A program made the translations under genes and the position numbers. The notes beneath the pieces were generated by a model, which saw only the letters and a list, made by a program, of their open reading frames with translations, was not told where the DNA came from and did no database searches. From contig JADHWG010000004.1 in the NCBI GenBank assembly GCA_016783605.1, positions 1 through 60,061 of the forward strand: 60,061 nucleotides of DNA, written 5' to 3'. This stretch comes from Candidatus Omnitrophota bacterium (GTDB taxonomy: Bacteria > Omnitrophota > Gorgyraeia > Tantalellales > Tantalellaceae). Shown here piece after piece: positions 37,197 to 46,293 of the stretch; position 1 is the first letter of the stretch, and each line of letters opens with the position of its first letter.

Positions 37197-37490
37197 ATGA
37201 AAAAATCAATTATTCCATTGGAGCAGAATGATTTCTTTCTTTATACGGGTGTTGACGGTAAGGTGAATGTTGAAGTGTTCCTGAAAGATGAAACGGTTTG
37301 GCTTACACAAAAAGCGATGGGGCAACTTTTTGGGGTTGAAAGCAACACCATTACTTATCATCTGAAAGAAATATATAAGTCGGGAGAACTTGAAGCGGAT
37401 GTAACTGCTCGAAAACTTCGAGCAGTTCAAGCCGAAGGGGAAAGAGAGGTAACAAGGACAAAAATAGGGACAGACACACACTTTAGGTAA
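37197..37490 (+). pseudogene. Truncated RhuM family protein (N-terminal about 90 aa)
   Basis: VNVEVFLKDETVWLTQKAMGQLFGVESNTITYHLKEIYKSGEL; lacks remainder present in 34073-35086. Confidence 0.8.
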
Positions 37491-37743
37491 TTAGGGACGG
37501 TTTTTTTTGATTGAACAGATCCCGAAATATCGGGATAGCAAGGGTGTGAGTGAGGTGTTTCTGATTATTGGAGATTCCCGCCTTCGCGGGAATGACAAAG
37601 GGCGCGAGGATGACAGTGAAGGGAAGGTGCTATAATTACTGTTATCGATTTGAAGTCACAATCTGTGACTTCAAGTTGGGGTAGAAGGCGTTATTTTTCG
37701 CATATTTTTACTGGGCAAGGAGTGGCGATGCTCTTAAAATTAA

Positions 37744-38814
37744 ATGGAGAGCGATATGAGTATCTTGGTGAATAATAAAGAGTATAGACAGTGGCTTTTA
37801 AAGCTGAAGAGTAAAATCCAAAAGGCTCAAATCAAAGCCGCTGTTAAAGTGAATACAGAACTTTTATTGCTTTATTGGGAAATAGGTGCGGATATAGCTC
37901 AAAAGCAAAAAAATGCCAAATGGGGAACAGGATTTGTTGATCAATTGAGCAAAGATTTAGTGCGAGAATTCCCAGATATGAAGGGATTTTCCCGAACGAA
38001 TCTTTTGTACATACGTAAATGGTATTTGTTTTATTCAAAAGGGATTGAAAAAGTCCCACAAGTTGTGGGACAAATAGAACGTTCTCAAATTAAAGATATT
38101 TTTTACATTCCATGGGGGCAAAATAGGGAAATTATTACCAAGTGTAAAACTACAGACGAGGCTCTTTTTTATGTACAAAAAACCATTCAACATAATTGGA
38201 GCCGTAATGTCCTTGTACATCAGATAGAAAGCGGTCTTTTTGAGAGAGAAGGAACATCTGTCAATAATTTCACCTTAACTCTCCCCAAACCGCAGTCTGA
38301 CCTTGCGAAACAAACTCTTAAAGATCCTTATGTGTTTGATTTTTTAAGTATGACCGAAGATTATCATGAAAAAGAACTGGAAAATGTTCTTGTTGAGCAC
38401 ATAACGAAATTTTTATTAGAGTTGGGTGCGGGGTTTGCTTATGTTGGGCGGCAGATTCGATTAGAAGTTGGCGAAGGTGAGTTTTTTGTTGATCTGTTGT
38501 TTTATCACGTAAAACTACATTGTTATGTTGTGGTGGAATTAAAGACCGGTAAGTTTGAGCCGGAACATGCGGGGAAATTAAATTTTTATGTAACAGCCGT
38601 AGATCGTCAATTAAGGTCAGTATCAGATCAGCCGACTATTGGCATTCTTATTTGTAAAACAAAAGATAAAATCGTGGCAGAATATGCGTTAAGCGACATT
38701 AAAAAACCGATAGGAGTTTCACAGTATCAATTAACAAAAGCATTACCCAAAAAGTTTAAATCCAGTTTGCCGTCAATTAAAGAAATTGAGGCGGAATTGA
38801 GTGATAAGAAATAA
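37744..38814 (+). CDS. PDDEXK nuclease / DUF1016 (YhcG-like) family protein
   Basis: LLLYWEIGADIAQKQ, WGTGFVDQLSKDLVREFPDMKGFSRTNLLYIRKWYLFY, FFVDLLFYHVKLHCYVVVELKTGKFEPEHAGKLNFYV. Confidence 0.92.
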   Translation: MESDMSILVNNKEYRQWLLKLKSKIQKAQIKAAVKVNTELLLLYWEIGADIAQKQKNAKWGTGFVDQLSKDLVREFPDMKGFSRTNLLYIRKWYLFYSKGIEKVPQVVGQIERSQIKDIFYIPWGQNREIITKCKTTDEALFYVQKTIQHNWSRNVLVHQIESGLFEREGTSVNNFTLTLPKPQSDLAKQTLKDPYVFDFLSMTEDYHEKELENVLVEHITKFLLELGAGFAYVGRQIRLEVGEGEFFVDLLFYHVKLHCYVVVELKTGKFEPEHAGKLNFYVTAVDRQLRSVSDQPTIGILICKTKDKIVAEYALSDIKKPIGVSQYQLTKALPKKFKSSLPSIKEIEAELSDKK

Positions 38815-38863
38815 CCTTGTTTGTCTTTTGAAGAGAGGAAAATTGTTTTAAAATTGGGCGATC

Positions 38864-38924
38864 TACCGGCAACCTCGTAGGATAGTGGTGTGGGGACGCG
38901 CTCCTAACCTGCGAGGATGCCGGT
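38864..38924. repeat. accggcaacctcgtagga...tcctaacctgcgaggatgccggt hairpin
   Basis: Direct reading. Confidence 0.75.
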
Positions 38925-38950
38925 GGGGAGTCGATGAAAGTGGATAACAG

Positions 38951-39994
38951 ATGAAACGAATACTTATTTTTGAATTGAATTGGCTGGGGGATATACTTTT
39001 TTCTTTTCCGTTTATTCGGGAGGTGAGGAGGGCGTTTCCTTCGGCGCGTATCGCGGTGGCGGTTGTGTCTCGGTATCGGGGGCTTTTTGCGGGGAATGCG
39101 TGTGTTGATAAGGTGCATGTGCTTTCGGACTCGCGCGGCGCGGGGGCTTTTTTGGAGAAGGTGAGATTTGCGCGGGAAATTGCCGGGGAGAAATATGATG
39201 CTTGTTTTTTTCTGAAACCTTCTGTTTCTAAGGGGGTTATGGCGTTTTGCGCGGGGGTTCGTTCGCGTATTGGGTTTGGCGGGAAGCGGATGTTTTTGAC
39301 CGAATATGTGAAGGCGCCTTCGGAAAACGTGCATAGGGCTCGGCGGTTGTTGGCGTTGGCTGGGGGGTTTGGCGGCGCGGTTGGGGATGATACGTATGAA
39401 TATGTTGTGCCGGCGGAAGATCCGGGAAAAGTTGATAAGTTGGTTCATTCTGCGGCGGAAGGCGGCTGGCGAGTTATTGCGTTTAATCCGGGAGGAAATT
39501 GGGGGGCTAAAAGGTGGCCGGTGGAGAATTTTATTTGTTTGGCGAAGGGTGTTCTCGAAAAATTCAGCGGTGTTGAAATTGTTGTTACCGGCGCGAAAAA
39601 GGATGTGGGACTTGCGGAAAAAATAGTTTCGGGGGTTGGAAGTGAGAGGTGTTATTCTGTCGCGGAAAAAACGGATTTGAGGGTTCTGGCGGCGTTGTAT
39701 AAAAGGTGCGCGCTTTTGGTTAGCGCGGATTCGGGACCGATTCATTTGGCTTCGGCGGTGGGGACGACTACGATCGGTATTTTTGGGCCTACGGATCCGG
39801 AGGTTACCGGGCCGAGAGGGGTGGGGAAAAGTGTTATTGTGCGAGAGAGAGTTGATTGTAAAATTCCTTGTTATGAAGAGGTGTGCGGGGAAGATTATGT
39901 GTGTATGAGAGATGTGACTGTCGGGAAAGTTTTTAAAGCGGTTTGTGCAGAATTGGGTGGTGGGAATAGAGATCCCGGGTCAAGCCCGGGATGA
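38951..39994 (+). CDS. GT9 heptosyltransferase-like protein
   Basis: ELNWLGDILFSFPFIREVRRAFP; FNPGGNWGAKRWPVENF; SADSGPIHLASAVGTTTIGIFGPTDP. Confidence 0.9.
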   Translation: MKRILIFELNWLGDILFSFPFIREVRRAFPSARIAVAVVSRYRGLFAGNACVDKVHVLSDSRGAGAFLEKVRFAREIAGEKYDACFFLKPSVSKGVMAFCAGVRSRIGFGGKRMFLTEYVKAPSENVHRARRLLALAGGFGGAVGDDTYEYVVPAEDPGKVDKLVHSAAEGGWRVIAFNPGGNWGAKRWPVENFICLAKGVLEKFSGVEIVVTGAKKDVGLAEKIVSGVGSERCYSVAEKTDLRVLAALYKRCALLVSADSGPIHLASAVGTTTIGIFGPTDPEVTGPRGVGKSVIVRERVDCKIPCYEEVCGEDYVCMRDVTVGKVFKAVCAELGGGNRDPGSSPG

Positions 39995-40258
39995 CAAATG
40001 TGTGGCGGGGATGACAGAGTTGGGAAGCGGGAAAGACGCTCCCTTTTGTCATCCTCGCGGATGCGGGGATCTCTTGGGATGTATAATGTGTTAGGTTTTT
40101 TTATTTTTATATTATGGATTCCCGCGTTCGCGGGAATGACGGGGTTTGGATTCCCGCGTTCGTAGGATGGTAGCAAAGAGCGCTACCAACCTACGAGGAT
40201 GATGGTAAAGAGCGCTACCGACCTACGTGGATGGTGGTGAGGTGCGGGGTGTGATATT

Positions 40259-41272
40259 ATGAAAATAGATGAGAAAAAAGTTAAGTCTATATTGTTTGTA
40301 ACTTTGAATAATCTGGGGGATATTATTTTGACTACTCCGGTGTTTTTGGAGCTTTGTCGGAATTTTCCGGGGGCGGTTATTGATGTTATGACAGGAAGTG
40401 CGGGAGAGGAGATATTTGTTTCGCATCGGGCTGTTCGGCGGGTTGATAAACACAGGAGGCGTCTTTCGGTTCTTCAAAGGATTCCTGTGGTGCGGGCTCT
40501 TAGAAAAAAGCGGTATGATCTTGTTATTGATCTAAAGAATTCTCTTTTGCCGAATTTGATCGGGGCGCGGTATCATAGGAGTTTGATGAGTTTAATTTTG
40601 GAGCCGGTTAAGCGGAAAATTCGGCGTCATAAAAAAGAAGAACATTTAGCGCGGTTGGCGGATTTGGGGATAGAGGCGTCCGTTCCTTCCGATTTTTATA
40701 TTCCGGAGGCGGAAGAAAATAAAAAATATATTTGCGAAGTTATGGGTTCACGCGGGAAAGCCGTTATTTTGAACCCGGGGTCGAAAAGTCATCTTAAGAG
40801 GTGGCCGGCGGAAAAATTTGCTGAGCTTGGGGATAGATTAAGTTCGGAGTTGGGTTGTGGGATATTTCTTATTGGGAACGAAGCGGATAAAGAAGTTGTT
40901 GAAAGGGTAAAGCGCGGGATGAAGTCTCCTTTTGTGGATCTATGTTGTCGGACGTCGGTGTCTTGTCTTTATTCGGTTATGAAGAGGAGTGTTCTTGTTG
41001 TTACGGGGGACAGTGCGCCGCTTCATGTCGCGAGTGCCGTCGGTGTCCCGGCGGTCGCGATCTTTGCTTCGACGGATGAAGTTAGGTATGGGCCGTTATC
41101 GGCGGGGAGTGAGGTTGTGGTTCCGGCGGTTGAGTGCAGGCCTTGTAATTTAGCGAATTGCGCTTTGGGGCGTGAAAATGGGTGTATTACGGATATAGGA
41201 ACGGAAGAAGTTTATAGCGTGGCGAAGGAAATTTTGGAGTTTATCGCACCACCAACCAGCGTAGGTTATTAG
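40259..41272 (+). CDS. GT9 heptosyltransferase-like protein
   Basis: TLNNLGDIILTTPVFLELCRNFP; LNPGSKSHLKRWPAEKFAEL; TGDSAPLHVASAVGVPAVAIF. Confidence 0.9.
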   Translation: MKIDEKKVKSILFVTLNNLGDIILTTPVFLELCRNFPGAVIDVMTGSAGEEIFVSHRAVRRVDKHRRRLSVLQRIPVVRALRKKRYDLVIDLKNSLLPNLIGARYHRSLMSLILEPVKRKIRRHKKEEHLARLADLGIEASVPSDFYIPEAEENKKYICEVMGSRGKAVILNPGSKSHLKRWPAEKFAELGDRLSSELGCGIFLIGNEADKEVVERVKRGMKSPFVDLCCRTSVSCLYSVMKRSVLVVTGDSAPLHVASAVGVPAVAIFASTDEVRYGPLSAGSEVVVPAVECRPCNLANCALGRENGCITDIGTEEVYSVAKEILEFIAPPTSVGY

Positions 41273-41341
41273 GGCACGGCATGCCGTGCCCCTACGGTAC
41301 GCGAAGTTGCCGGTGGGGGAAGAAAGAATGGGAGTGGTATT

Positions 41342-41872
41342 TTGGGCAGGATTATTATTAAGCTGGGGGATATTACCGATGAGGACGTGGAAGTGGTTGT
41401 GAACGCGGCGAATGTGGGGCTTCGCGGGGGCGGTGGTGTGGATGGGGCTATTCATCGCGCGGGAGGTGTTTCCATTATGGAGGAATGCGGGCAGATTGGC
41501 GGGTGTAAAACAGGTGAAGCTGTGATTACGAACGCGGGGCGATTAAAAGCTAAAAAGGTGATCCATACTCCGGGACCGGTTTGGAAAGGCGGGGGAAAAG
41601 GGGAAGCGGAGTTTTTGAGAAGTTGTTATCGGAATTCTTTTCGTCTTGCGAAAGAAAACGCGTTGAGAACAATAGCGTTTCCGGCGATAAGCGCGGGGGT
41701 ATATGGGTATCCGATCTTTGAGGCCGCGAAGATCGCTTTGGAAGAAGGGATTCGTTGTAAGGGTGATTTTGATGAGGTGAGATTCGTATGTTTTTCGGAA
41801 GAAGGTTATCGGGTTTATTTGGGAGTGTATGAAAGAATGACAAATGACAAAGCACAAATGACAAGAGAATGA
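41342..41872 (+). CDS. Macrodomain protein (ADP-ribose / O-acetyl-ADP-ribose hydrolase-like)
   Basis: GDITDEDVEVVVNAANVGLRGGGGVDGAIHRAGG; AFPAISAGVYGYPIFEAAKIA. Confidence 0.9.
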   Translation: MGRIIIKLGDITDEDVEVVVNAANVGLRGGGGVDGAIHRAGGVSIMEECGQIGGCKTGEAVITNAGRLKAKKVIHTPGPVWKGGGKGEAEFLRSCYRNSFRLAKENALRTIAFPAISAGVYGYPIFEAAKIALEEGIRCKGDFDEVRFVCFSEEGYRVYLGVYERMTNDKAQMTRE

Positions 41873-41886
41873 CAAATGACAAAATT
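41836..41886. repeat. AATGACA heptamer-type array
   Basis: gaatgacaaatgacaaagcacaaatgacaagagaatgacaaatgacaaa. Confidence 0.75.
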
Positions 41887-41910
41887 CAAAATAACGAGGG
41901 ACAAGCTGAT

Positions 41911-41980
41911 GCCCCGCCACCAACCTCGTAGGATAGTGGTGTGAGGGGCCACCACTAACCTACGAGGATGGTGGCGGGGC
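41911..41980. repeat. 70-bp long hairpin GCCCCGCCACCAACCTCGTAGGATAGTGGT...ACCACTAACCTACGAGGATGGTGGCGGGGC
   Basis: About 30-bp near-perfect arms; related hairpin at 43464-43521. Confidence 0.9.
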
Positions 41981-42002
41981 AGGTTGTAAATGGAGTTAAG
42001 AT

Positions 42003-43076
42003 ATGGAATATAAACGAATATTGATAACTCGGACGGATCGGTTGGGGGATGTGGTGCTTTCCACTCCGATTATTCGGTTTATGCGGAAGATGTATCCTTC
42101 GGCTTATATCGCTTTTATGGTGAGGCCGGAAAATCGTGATGTTGTGGAGAATAATCCGCATTTGGATGAAGTTATAGTTTATGACAAATACGGGTTGGAA
42201 AAAAGTTTTTGGAAAACTTTTTTGTTTGCTTTAAAACTTCGGAAAAAGAAGTTTGATGTGGGAATCGCTTTACATCCGACGAATCGAACGCATATTATTT
42301 TGTTTCTGGTCGGGATTCCCTCGAGAATCGGGTATGACAGGAAGATGCCGCGGCTTCTCACGCGGGCGATAGCGCATGAAAAAGAGAAGGGCGAAAAGCA
42401 TGAGATCGATTATAATTTTGATCTTTTGACACAGGCCGGGTTTAATACTGAGCGTGCCGATAGGCGTCCGTATATTGTAACTTCCGATGATGATAAAAAA
42501 TTGGTGCGGGTGATAAAGAAAGAGTTTGGTATTGGCGAGAATGTAATTGCTTTTCATATTGGCGCGAGTTGTCCGTCAAAGAGGTGGGCTCCGGAGAAGT
42601 TTGCTTATGTCGCGGATAAATTGGCGGAAAAATATCGAGCGGATATTGTTTTGATTGGCGCGGAAGAGACCGGTAAGTTCGCGGATGAGATGATAGCGAA
42701 AATGAAAACAAGACCTATCAGTTTGATAGGCGCTTTGCTTATAGGGGAACTCGCGGAGTTTCTCGCCGGGTGTCGGGTGTTTATTTCGAATGATTCCGGG
42801 CCTGTGCATGTCGCGGTGGCGGTAAAAACGTCCACTATAGTTATTTTTGGGCGTAGTGACCCGGGACTTTCTCCCAAAAGGTGGGCTCCGGCGGGGGAGA
42901 AGGATATTGTGCTTCATCGAGACGCGGGGTGCGGGAGGTGTTTGGCGCATAATTGTGAGAAGGATTTCGCGTGTTTGAAGGCGGTTACGGCGGAGGAAGT
43001 GTTGGAAGGGGTTGAGAGGGTGTTGGGGGGATTTTATTCTAGAAGAAAGGGCAGACATGGAAATTGTTTTGGATGA
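42003..43076 (+). CDS. GT9 heptosyltransferase-like protein
   Basis: RILITRTDRLGDVVLSTPIIRFMRKMYP; FHIGASCPSKRWAPEKFAYV; SNDSGPVHVAVAVKTSTIVIFG. Confidence 0.9.
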   Translation: MEYKRILITRTDRLGDVVLSTPIIRFMRKMYPSAYIAFMVRPENRDVVENNPHLDEVIVYDKYGLEKSFWKTFLFALKLRKKKFDVGIALHPTNRTHIILFLVGIPSRIGYDRKMPRLLTRAIAHEKEKGEKHEIDYNFDLLTQAGFNTERADRRPYIVTSDDDKKLVRVIKKEFGIGENVIAFHIGASCPSKRWAPEKFAYVADKLAEKYRADIVLIGAEETGKFADEMIAKMKTRPISLIGALLIGELAEFLAGCRVFISNDSGPVHVAVAVKTSTIVIFGRSDPGLSPKRWAPAGEKDIVLHRDAGCGRCLAHNCEKDFACLKAVTAEEVLEGVERVLGGFYSRRKGRHGNCFG

Positions 43077-43374
43077 TGGGAATTTTGGTTCTATAGTGTT
43101 GGAATCTTCCGGGGCGGTTATGGTGGATTTTTGGGCCGAATGGTGCGGGCCGTGCAAAATGTTGGCTCCGGTCATAGGGGAAATAGCTAAGGAATATGAG
43201 GGGAAAGTGAAGGTTTGTAAGCTGGATGTTGAAAAAGGGCCGGAAACGGCTAAGAAATATGGAGTTATGAATATTCCGACGGTAATATTCTTTAAGGATG
43301 GAGAAGTTGTGGACAAAATCGTGGGTCTCGCGGCCAAAAACGATATTATATCAAAGATAAACAGGTACATTTGA
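43057..43374 (+). CDS. trxA: Thioredoxin
   Basis: VMVDFWAEWCGPCKMLAPVIGEIAKEY; MNIPTVIFFKDG. Confidence 0.95.
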   Translation: MEIVLDDGNFGSIVLESSGAVMVDFWAEWCGPCKMLAPVIGEIAKEYEGKVKVCKLDVEKGPETAKKYGVMNIPTVIFFKDGEVVDKIVGLAAKNDIISKINRYI

Positions 43375-43616
43375 CATTCTTTGGAAGAACGTGCTAAAAT
43401 ACCTGCTCACAATAGGTTATGAATTTAAAGCGGGTGCGGTAAGTTGGTGTTGGAGGTAGTATACCACCAACCTCGTAGGATAGTGGTGTCGGAGCCACCA
43501 CTAACCTACGAGGATGGTGGTCTCGAGAGTGGTGTGGGGAGTTTTGCGATATACGACATGCGACATACGACATACGATATATGTGTTTTTATTAACTAAA
43601 ACCGGAGGGTTTGGGA

Positions 43617-44615
43617 GTGAAAAGATATAGATTTTCGGCTATAAAGAACACGGTTAAGAAGTTTCGGGGGAAAAGGGTTCTGGTGATAGGGGATCTTTTG
43701 CTCGATCAGTTTCTTTGGGGGGATGTTTCCAGGATCTCTCCTGAGGCGCCTGTTCCGGTGGTGTGGGTTAAGCGTGACGGGTTTATGCCGGGCGGGGCGT
43801 GTAATGTCGCGAATAATCTCGCGGATCTGGGAGCGCGAGTTTCTATTGTTGGAATTGTTGGGGGAGATGAAAAGGGCGGTATTTTAAAATCTTTACTTGA
43901 AGAACGGGGAGTTTGTACCCGAGGAATTATTTCGGATGAGAGTCGTCCCACTATTTTAAAGACTCGCGTTATCGCGCATCACCAGCAGGTTGTTCGCATC
44001 GACAGGGAAGACACCTCTCACGTCACGGGTAAGCAGTTGCAAAAAATAAAAAAATATGTTTCCGAGAACATTGAAGATTTTGACGCGGTTATAATTGAGG
44101 ATTATGGTAAGGGAGTTATTACGCCGAGCCTTTTAAAAATAGTTGTTCCGCTGGCGAAGCGTTATAAGAAAATAGTCGCGGTCGATCCGAAAGAAAATCA
44201 TTTTTCGTACTATAAGGGAGCTACGGTTTTAACCCCTAATCATCATGAGGCCGCCAAGGCAGTGGGGTTTAAGCTTGACGATGAAACAGCTTTTGAAAAA
44301 GCCGGCGTGAAGTTAATAAAAAAACTGAACGCGGAAGTCATACTTATAACGCTCGGAGAGAAAGGCATGATGGTTTGCCAACGAGGGAAGAAGCCTTGCA
44401 GAATTCCCACTCTCGCTCAGGAAGTGTTTGATGTTTCCGGTGCGGGTGACACTGTGATATCGACATATGTGCTCTCGGTCATTAGTGGAGCCTCTCCCGT
44501 TTTGGCGGCTCATATGTCAAATTGCGCGGCGGGAATCGTTGTTGGAAAGGTTGGGGTTGCCGCAGTAAGTACCGCGGAATTACTTGATAAATTAAAAAAA
44601 GAAACAAGTGTTTAA
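43617..44615 (+). CDS. D-glycero-beta-D-manno-heptose-7-phosphate kinase (RfaE1/HldE kinase domain)
   Basis: VLVIGDLLLDQFLWGDVSRISPEAPVPVVWV, PGGACNVANNLADLGA, DVSGAGDTVISTYVLSVISGAS. Confidence 0.92.
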   Translation: MKRYRFSAIKNTVKKFRGKRVLVIGDLLLDQFLWGDVSRISPEAPVPVVWVKRDGFMPGGACNVANNLADLGARVSIVGIVGGDEKGGILKSLLEERGVCTRGIISDESRPTILKTRVIAHHQQVVRIDREDTSHVTGKQLQKIKKYVSENIEDFDAVIIEDYGKGVITPSLLKIVVPLAKRYKKIVAVDPKENHFSYYKGATVLTPNHHEAAKAVGFKLDDETAFEKAGVKLIKKLNAEVILITLGEKGMMVCQRGKKPCRIPTLAQEVFDVSGAGDTVISTYVLSVISGASPVLAAHMSNCAAGIVVGKVGVAAVSTAELLDKLKKETSV

Positions 44616-44661
44616 TCCCGAACGGTAAAATTTTGGGCATAACGGAAGGGAGGGGGTCATA

Positions 44662-45474
44662 ATGAGAACTGTAGCTGTAATACCCGCAAGGTGGCAATCT
44701 ACCAGGTTGAAGGGGAAAGTTCTTGCCGATATAGCCGGAAAGCCGATGGTTCAGCATGTTTGGGAAAGGGTTAATGAGGCGCGAGGAATAGATGAAGTGA
44801 TAGTCGCGGTGGACAAAGGAAAGGTGCTTAGAGCGGTTAACGCTTTCGGAGGGAAAGCGGTTATGACGGACCCGAAGCATTCTTCCGGTACGGATAGGAT
44901 CGCGGAAGTCGCGCGTTCCGTTCCGGCGGATATTTTTGTTAATGTTCAAGCGGATGAACCGTTGATAGATCCTATCATGATAGATGAGCTGGTAAGCGTG
45001 TTTGAATATGAGCGCAATATCAATATGGGAACGTTGATCAAGCGAATTGACTCTGAAGAAGAAATTAATGATCCCAATGTGGTAAAAGTTGTGGTGGACA
45101 GAAAAGGGTTCGCGATATACTTTTCTCGAGCTCCGATACCCCATATGGATCGGTTTGAGGAGCGAATGGATGGCTGGGAAATTCATAAAACGGAAAACGA
45201 AGACGGGGGATATTTTAAACATATCGGATTATATGCCTATACTAAGGATTTTTTGTTTACATATACGAACCTTCCGAAATCCGCGTTGGAAATGGAAGAA
45301 AAATTGGAACAGCTGAGAGTTCTTGAACACGGATACAAAATAAAAACTGTAGAAACAAGATATGATTCTATCGGAGTTGATTCAGAGAAAGATCTTGATG
45401 AAGTGAGGAATATTTTAAACAAACAAAAACCGCCTTGCGGAGCGGAATGTAACGCCGGAGACGGACACATATGA
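44662..45474 (+). CDS. kdsB: 3-deoxy-manno-octulosonate cytidylyltransferase
   Basis: VIPARWQSTRLKGKVLADIAGKPMVQHVWERV; NVQADEPLIDP; YFSRAPIPH. Confidence 0.94.
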   Translation: MRTVAVIPARWQSTRLKGKVLADIAGKPMVQHVWERVNEARGIDEVIVAVDKGKVLRAVNAFGGKAVMTDPKHSSGTDRIAEVARSVPADIFVNVQADEPLIDPIMIDELVSVFEYERNINMGTLIKRIDSEEEINDPNVVKVVVDRKGFAIYFSRAPIPHMDRFEERMDGWEIHKTENEDGGYFKHIGLYAYTKDFLFTYTNLPKSALEMEEKLEQLRVLEHGYKIKTVETRYDSIGVDSEKDLDEVRNILNKQKPPCGAECNAGDGHI

Positions 45475-46289
45475 ATAAAATAACTGTCAAAACGGGCACC
45501 GTTTGCATCGGGAATGAAAGTCCTCTGGTTCTTATCGCGGGACCGTGTGTGATCGAATCTGCCCAAAGCGCCGAATGTCACGCGGAGGAAATAAAAAAGA
45601 TCACGGAAAAATTGAACGTGCCGTTTATCTTTAAATCAAGCTATGACAAGGCTAACAGAAGTTCGGTAAATTCTTTTCGAGGGCCGGGAATTAAAAGAGG
45701 TCTAAAAATTTTGGGAACCGTTAGGGATAAATTCAATATTCCGGTATTAAGCGATGTTCATTGTGTCTCGGAAGTTGAGCCGGCGGCGGAAGTGTTGGAT
45801 ATTATTCAAATCCCGGCTTTTTTGTGCCGTCAGACGGATTTGATAGTGAAAGCCGCCAAAACCGGTAAAACGGTCAATGTGAAAAAGGGACAGTTCATGT
45901 CGCCGTATGAGATGAAAAATGTTGTTGAAAAAATAGAGTCCGCGGGAAACAAAAATATTCTTCTTACGGAGCGAGGAACTTCGTTCGGGTATAACACGCT
46001 TGTGAATGATTTTCGTTCGCTTGTTATGCTGGAGGAAATGGGGTATCCGGTGGTGTATGACGCGACGCATTCGGTTCAAGCCCCCGGCGGAAACGGCACT
46101 TCATCAGGCGGCGATTCGAAATATGTTTTGCCGCTTTCACGCGCCGCGGTGGCTGTGGGGTGTGACGCGTTATTTGTTGAAGTGCATATGGATCCGGTGT
46201 CAGCTATGAGTGACGGCGCGAATATGCTTAAACTCGAAGATCTTGAAGGATTTTTGATACAAATTAAAAAAGTACGAGAGGCGATATAA
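45471..46289 (+). CDS. kdsA: 3-deoxy-8-phosphooctulonate synthase
   Basis: IAGPCVIESAQ, FKSSYDKANRSS, RGPGIKRGL, TERGTSFGYNTLVNDFRSL. Confidence 0.95.
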   Translation: MNKITVKTGTVCIGNESPLVLIAGPCVIESAQSAECHAEEIKKITEKLNVPFIFKSSYDKANRSSVNSFRGPGIKRGLKILGTVRDKFNIPVLSDVHCVSEVEPAAEVLDIIQIPAFLCRQTDLIVKAAKTGKTVNVKKGQFMSPYEMKNVVEKIESAGNKNILLTERGTSFGYNTLVNDFRSLVMLEEMGYPVVYDATHSVQAPGGNGTSSGGDSKYVLPLSRAAVAVGCDALFVEVHMDPVSAMSDGANMLKLEDLEGFLIQIKKVREAI

Positions 46290-46293
46290 AAAA

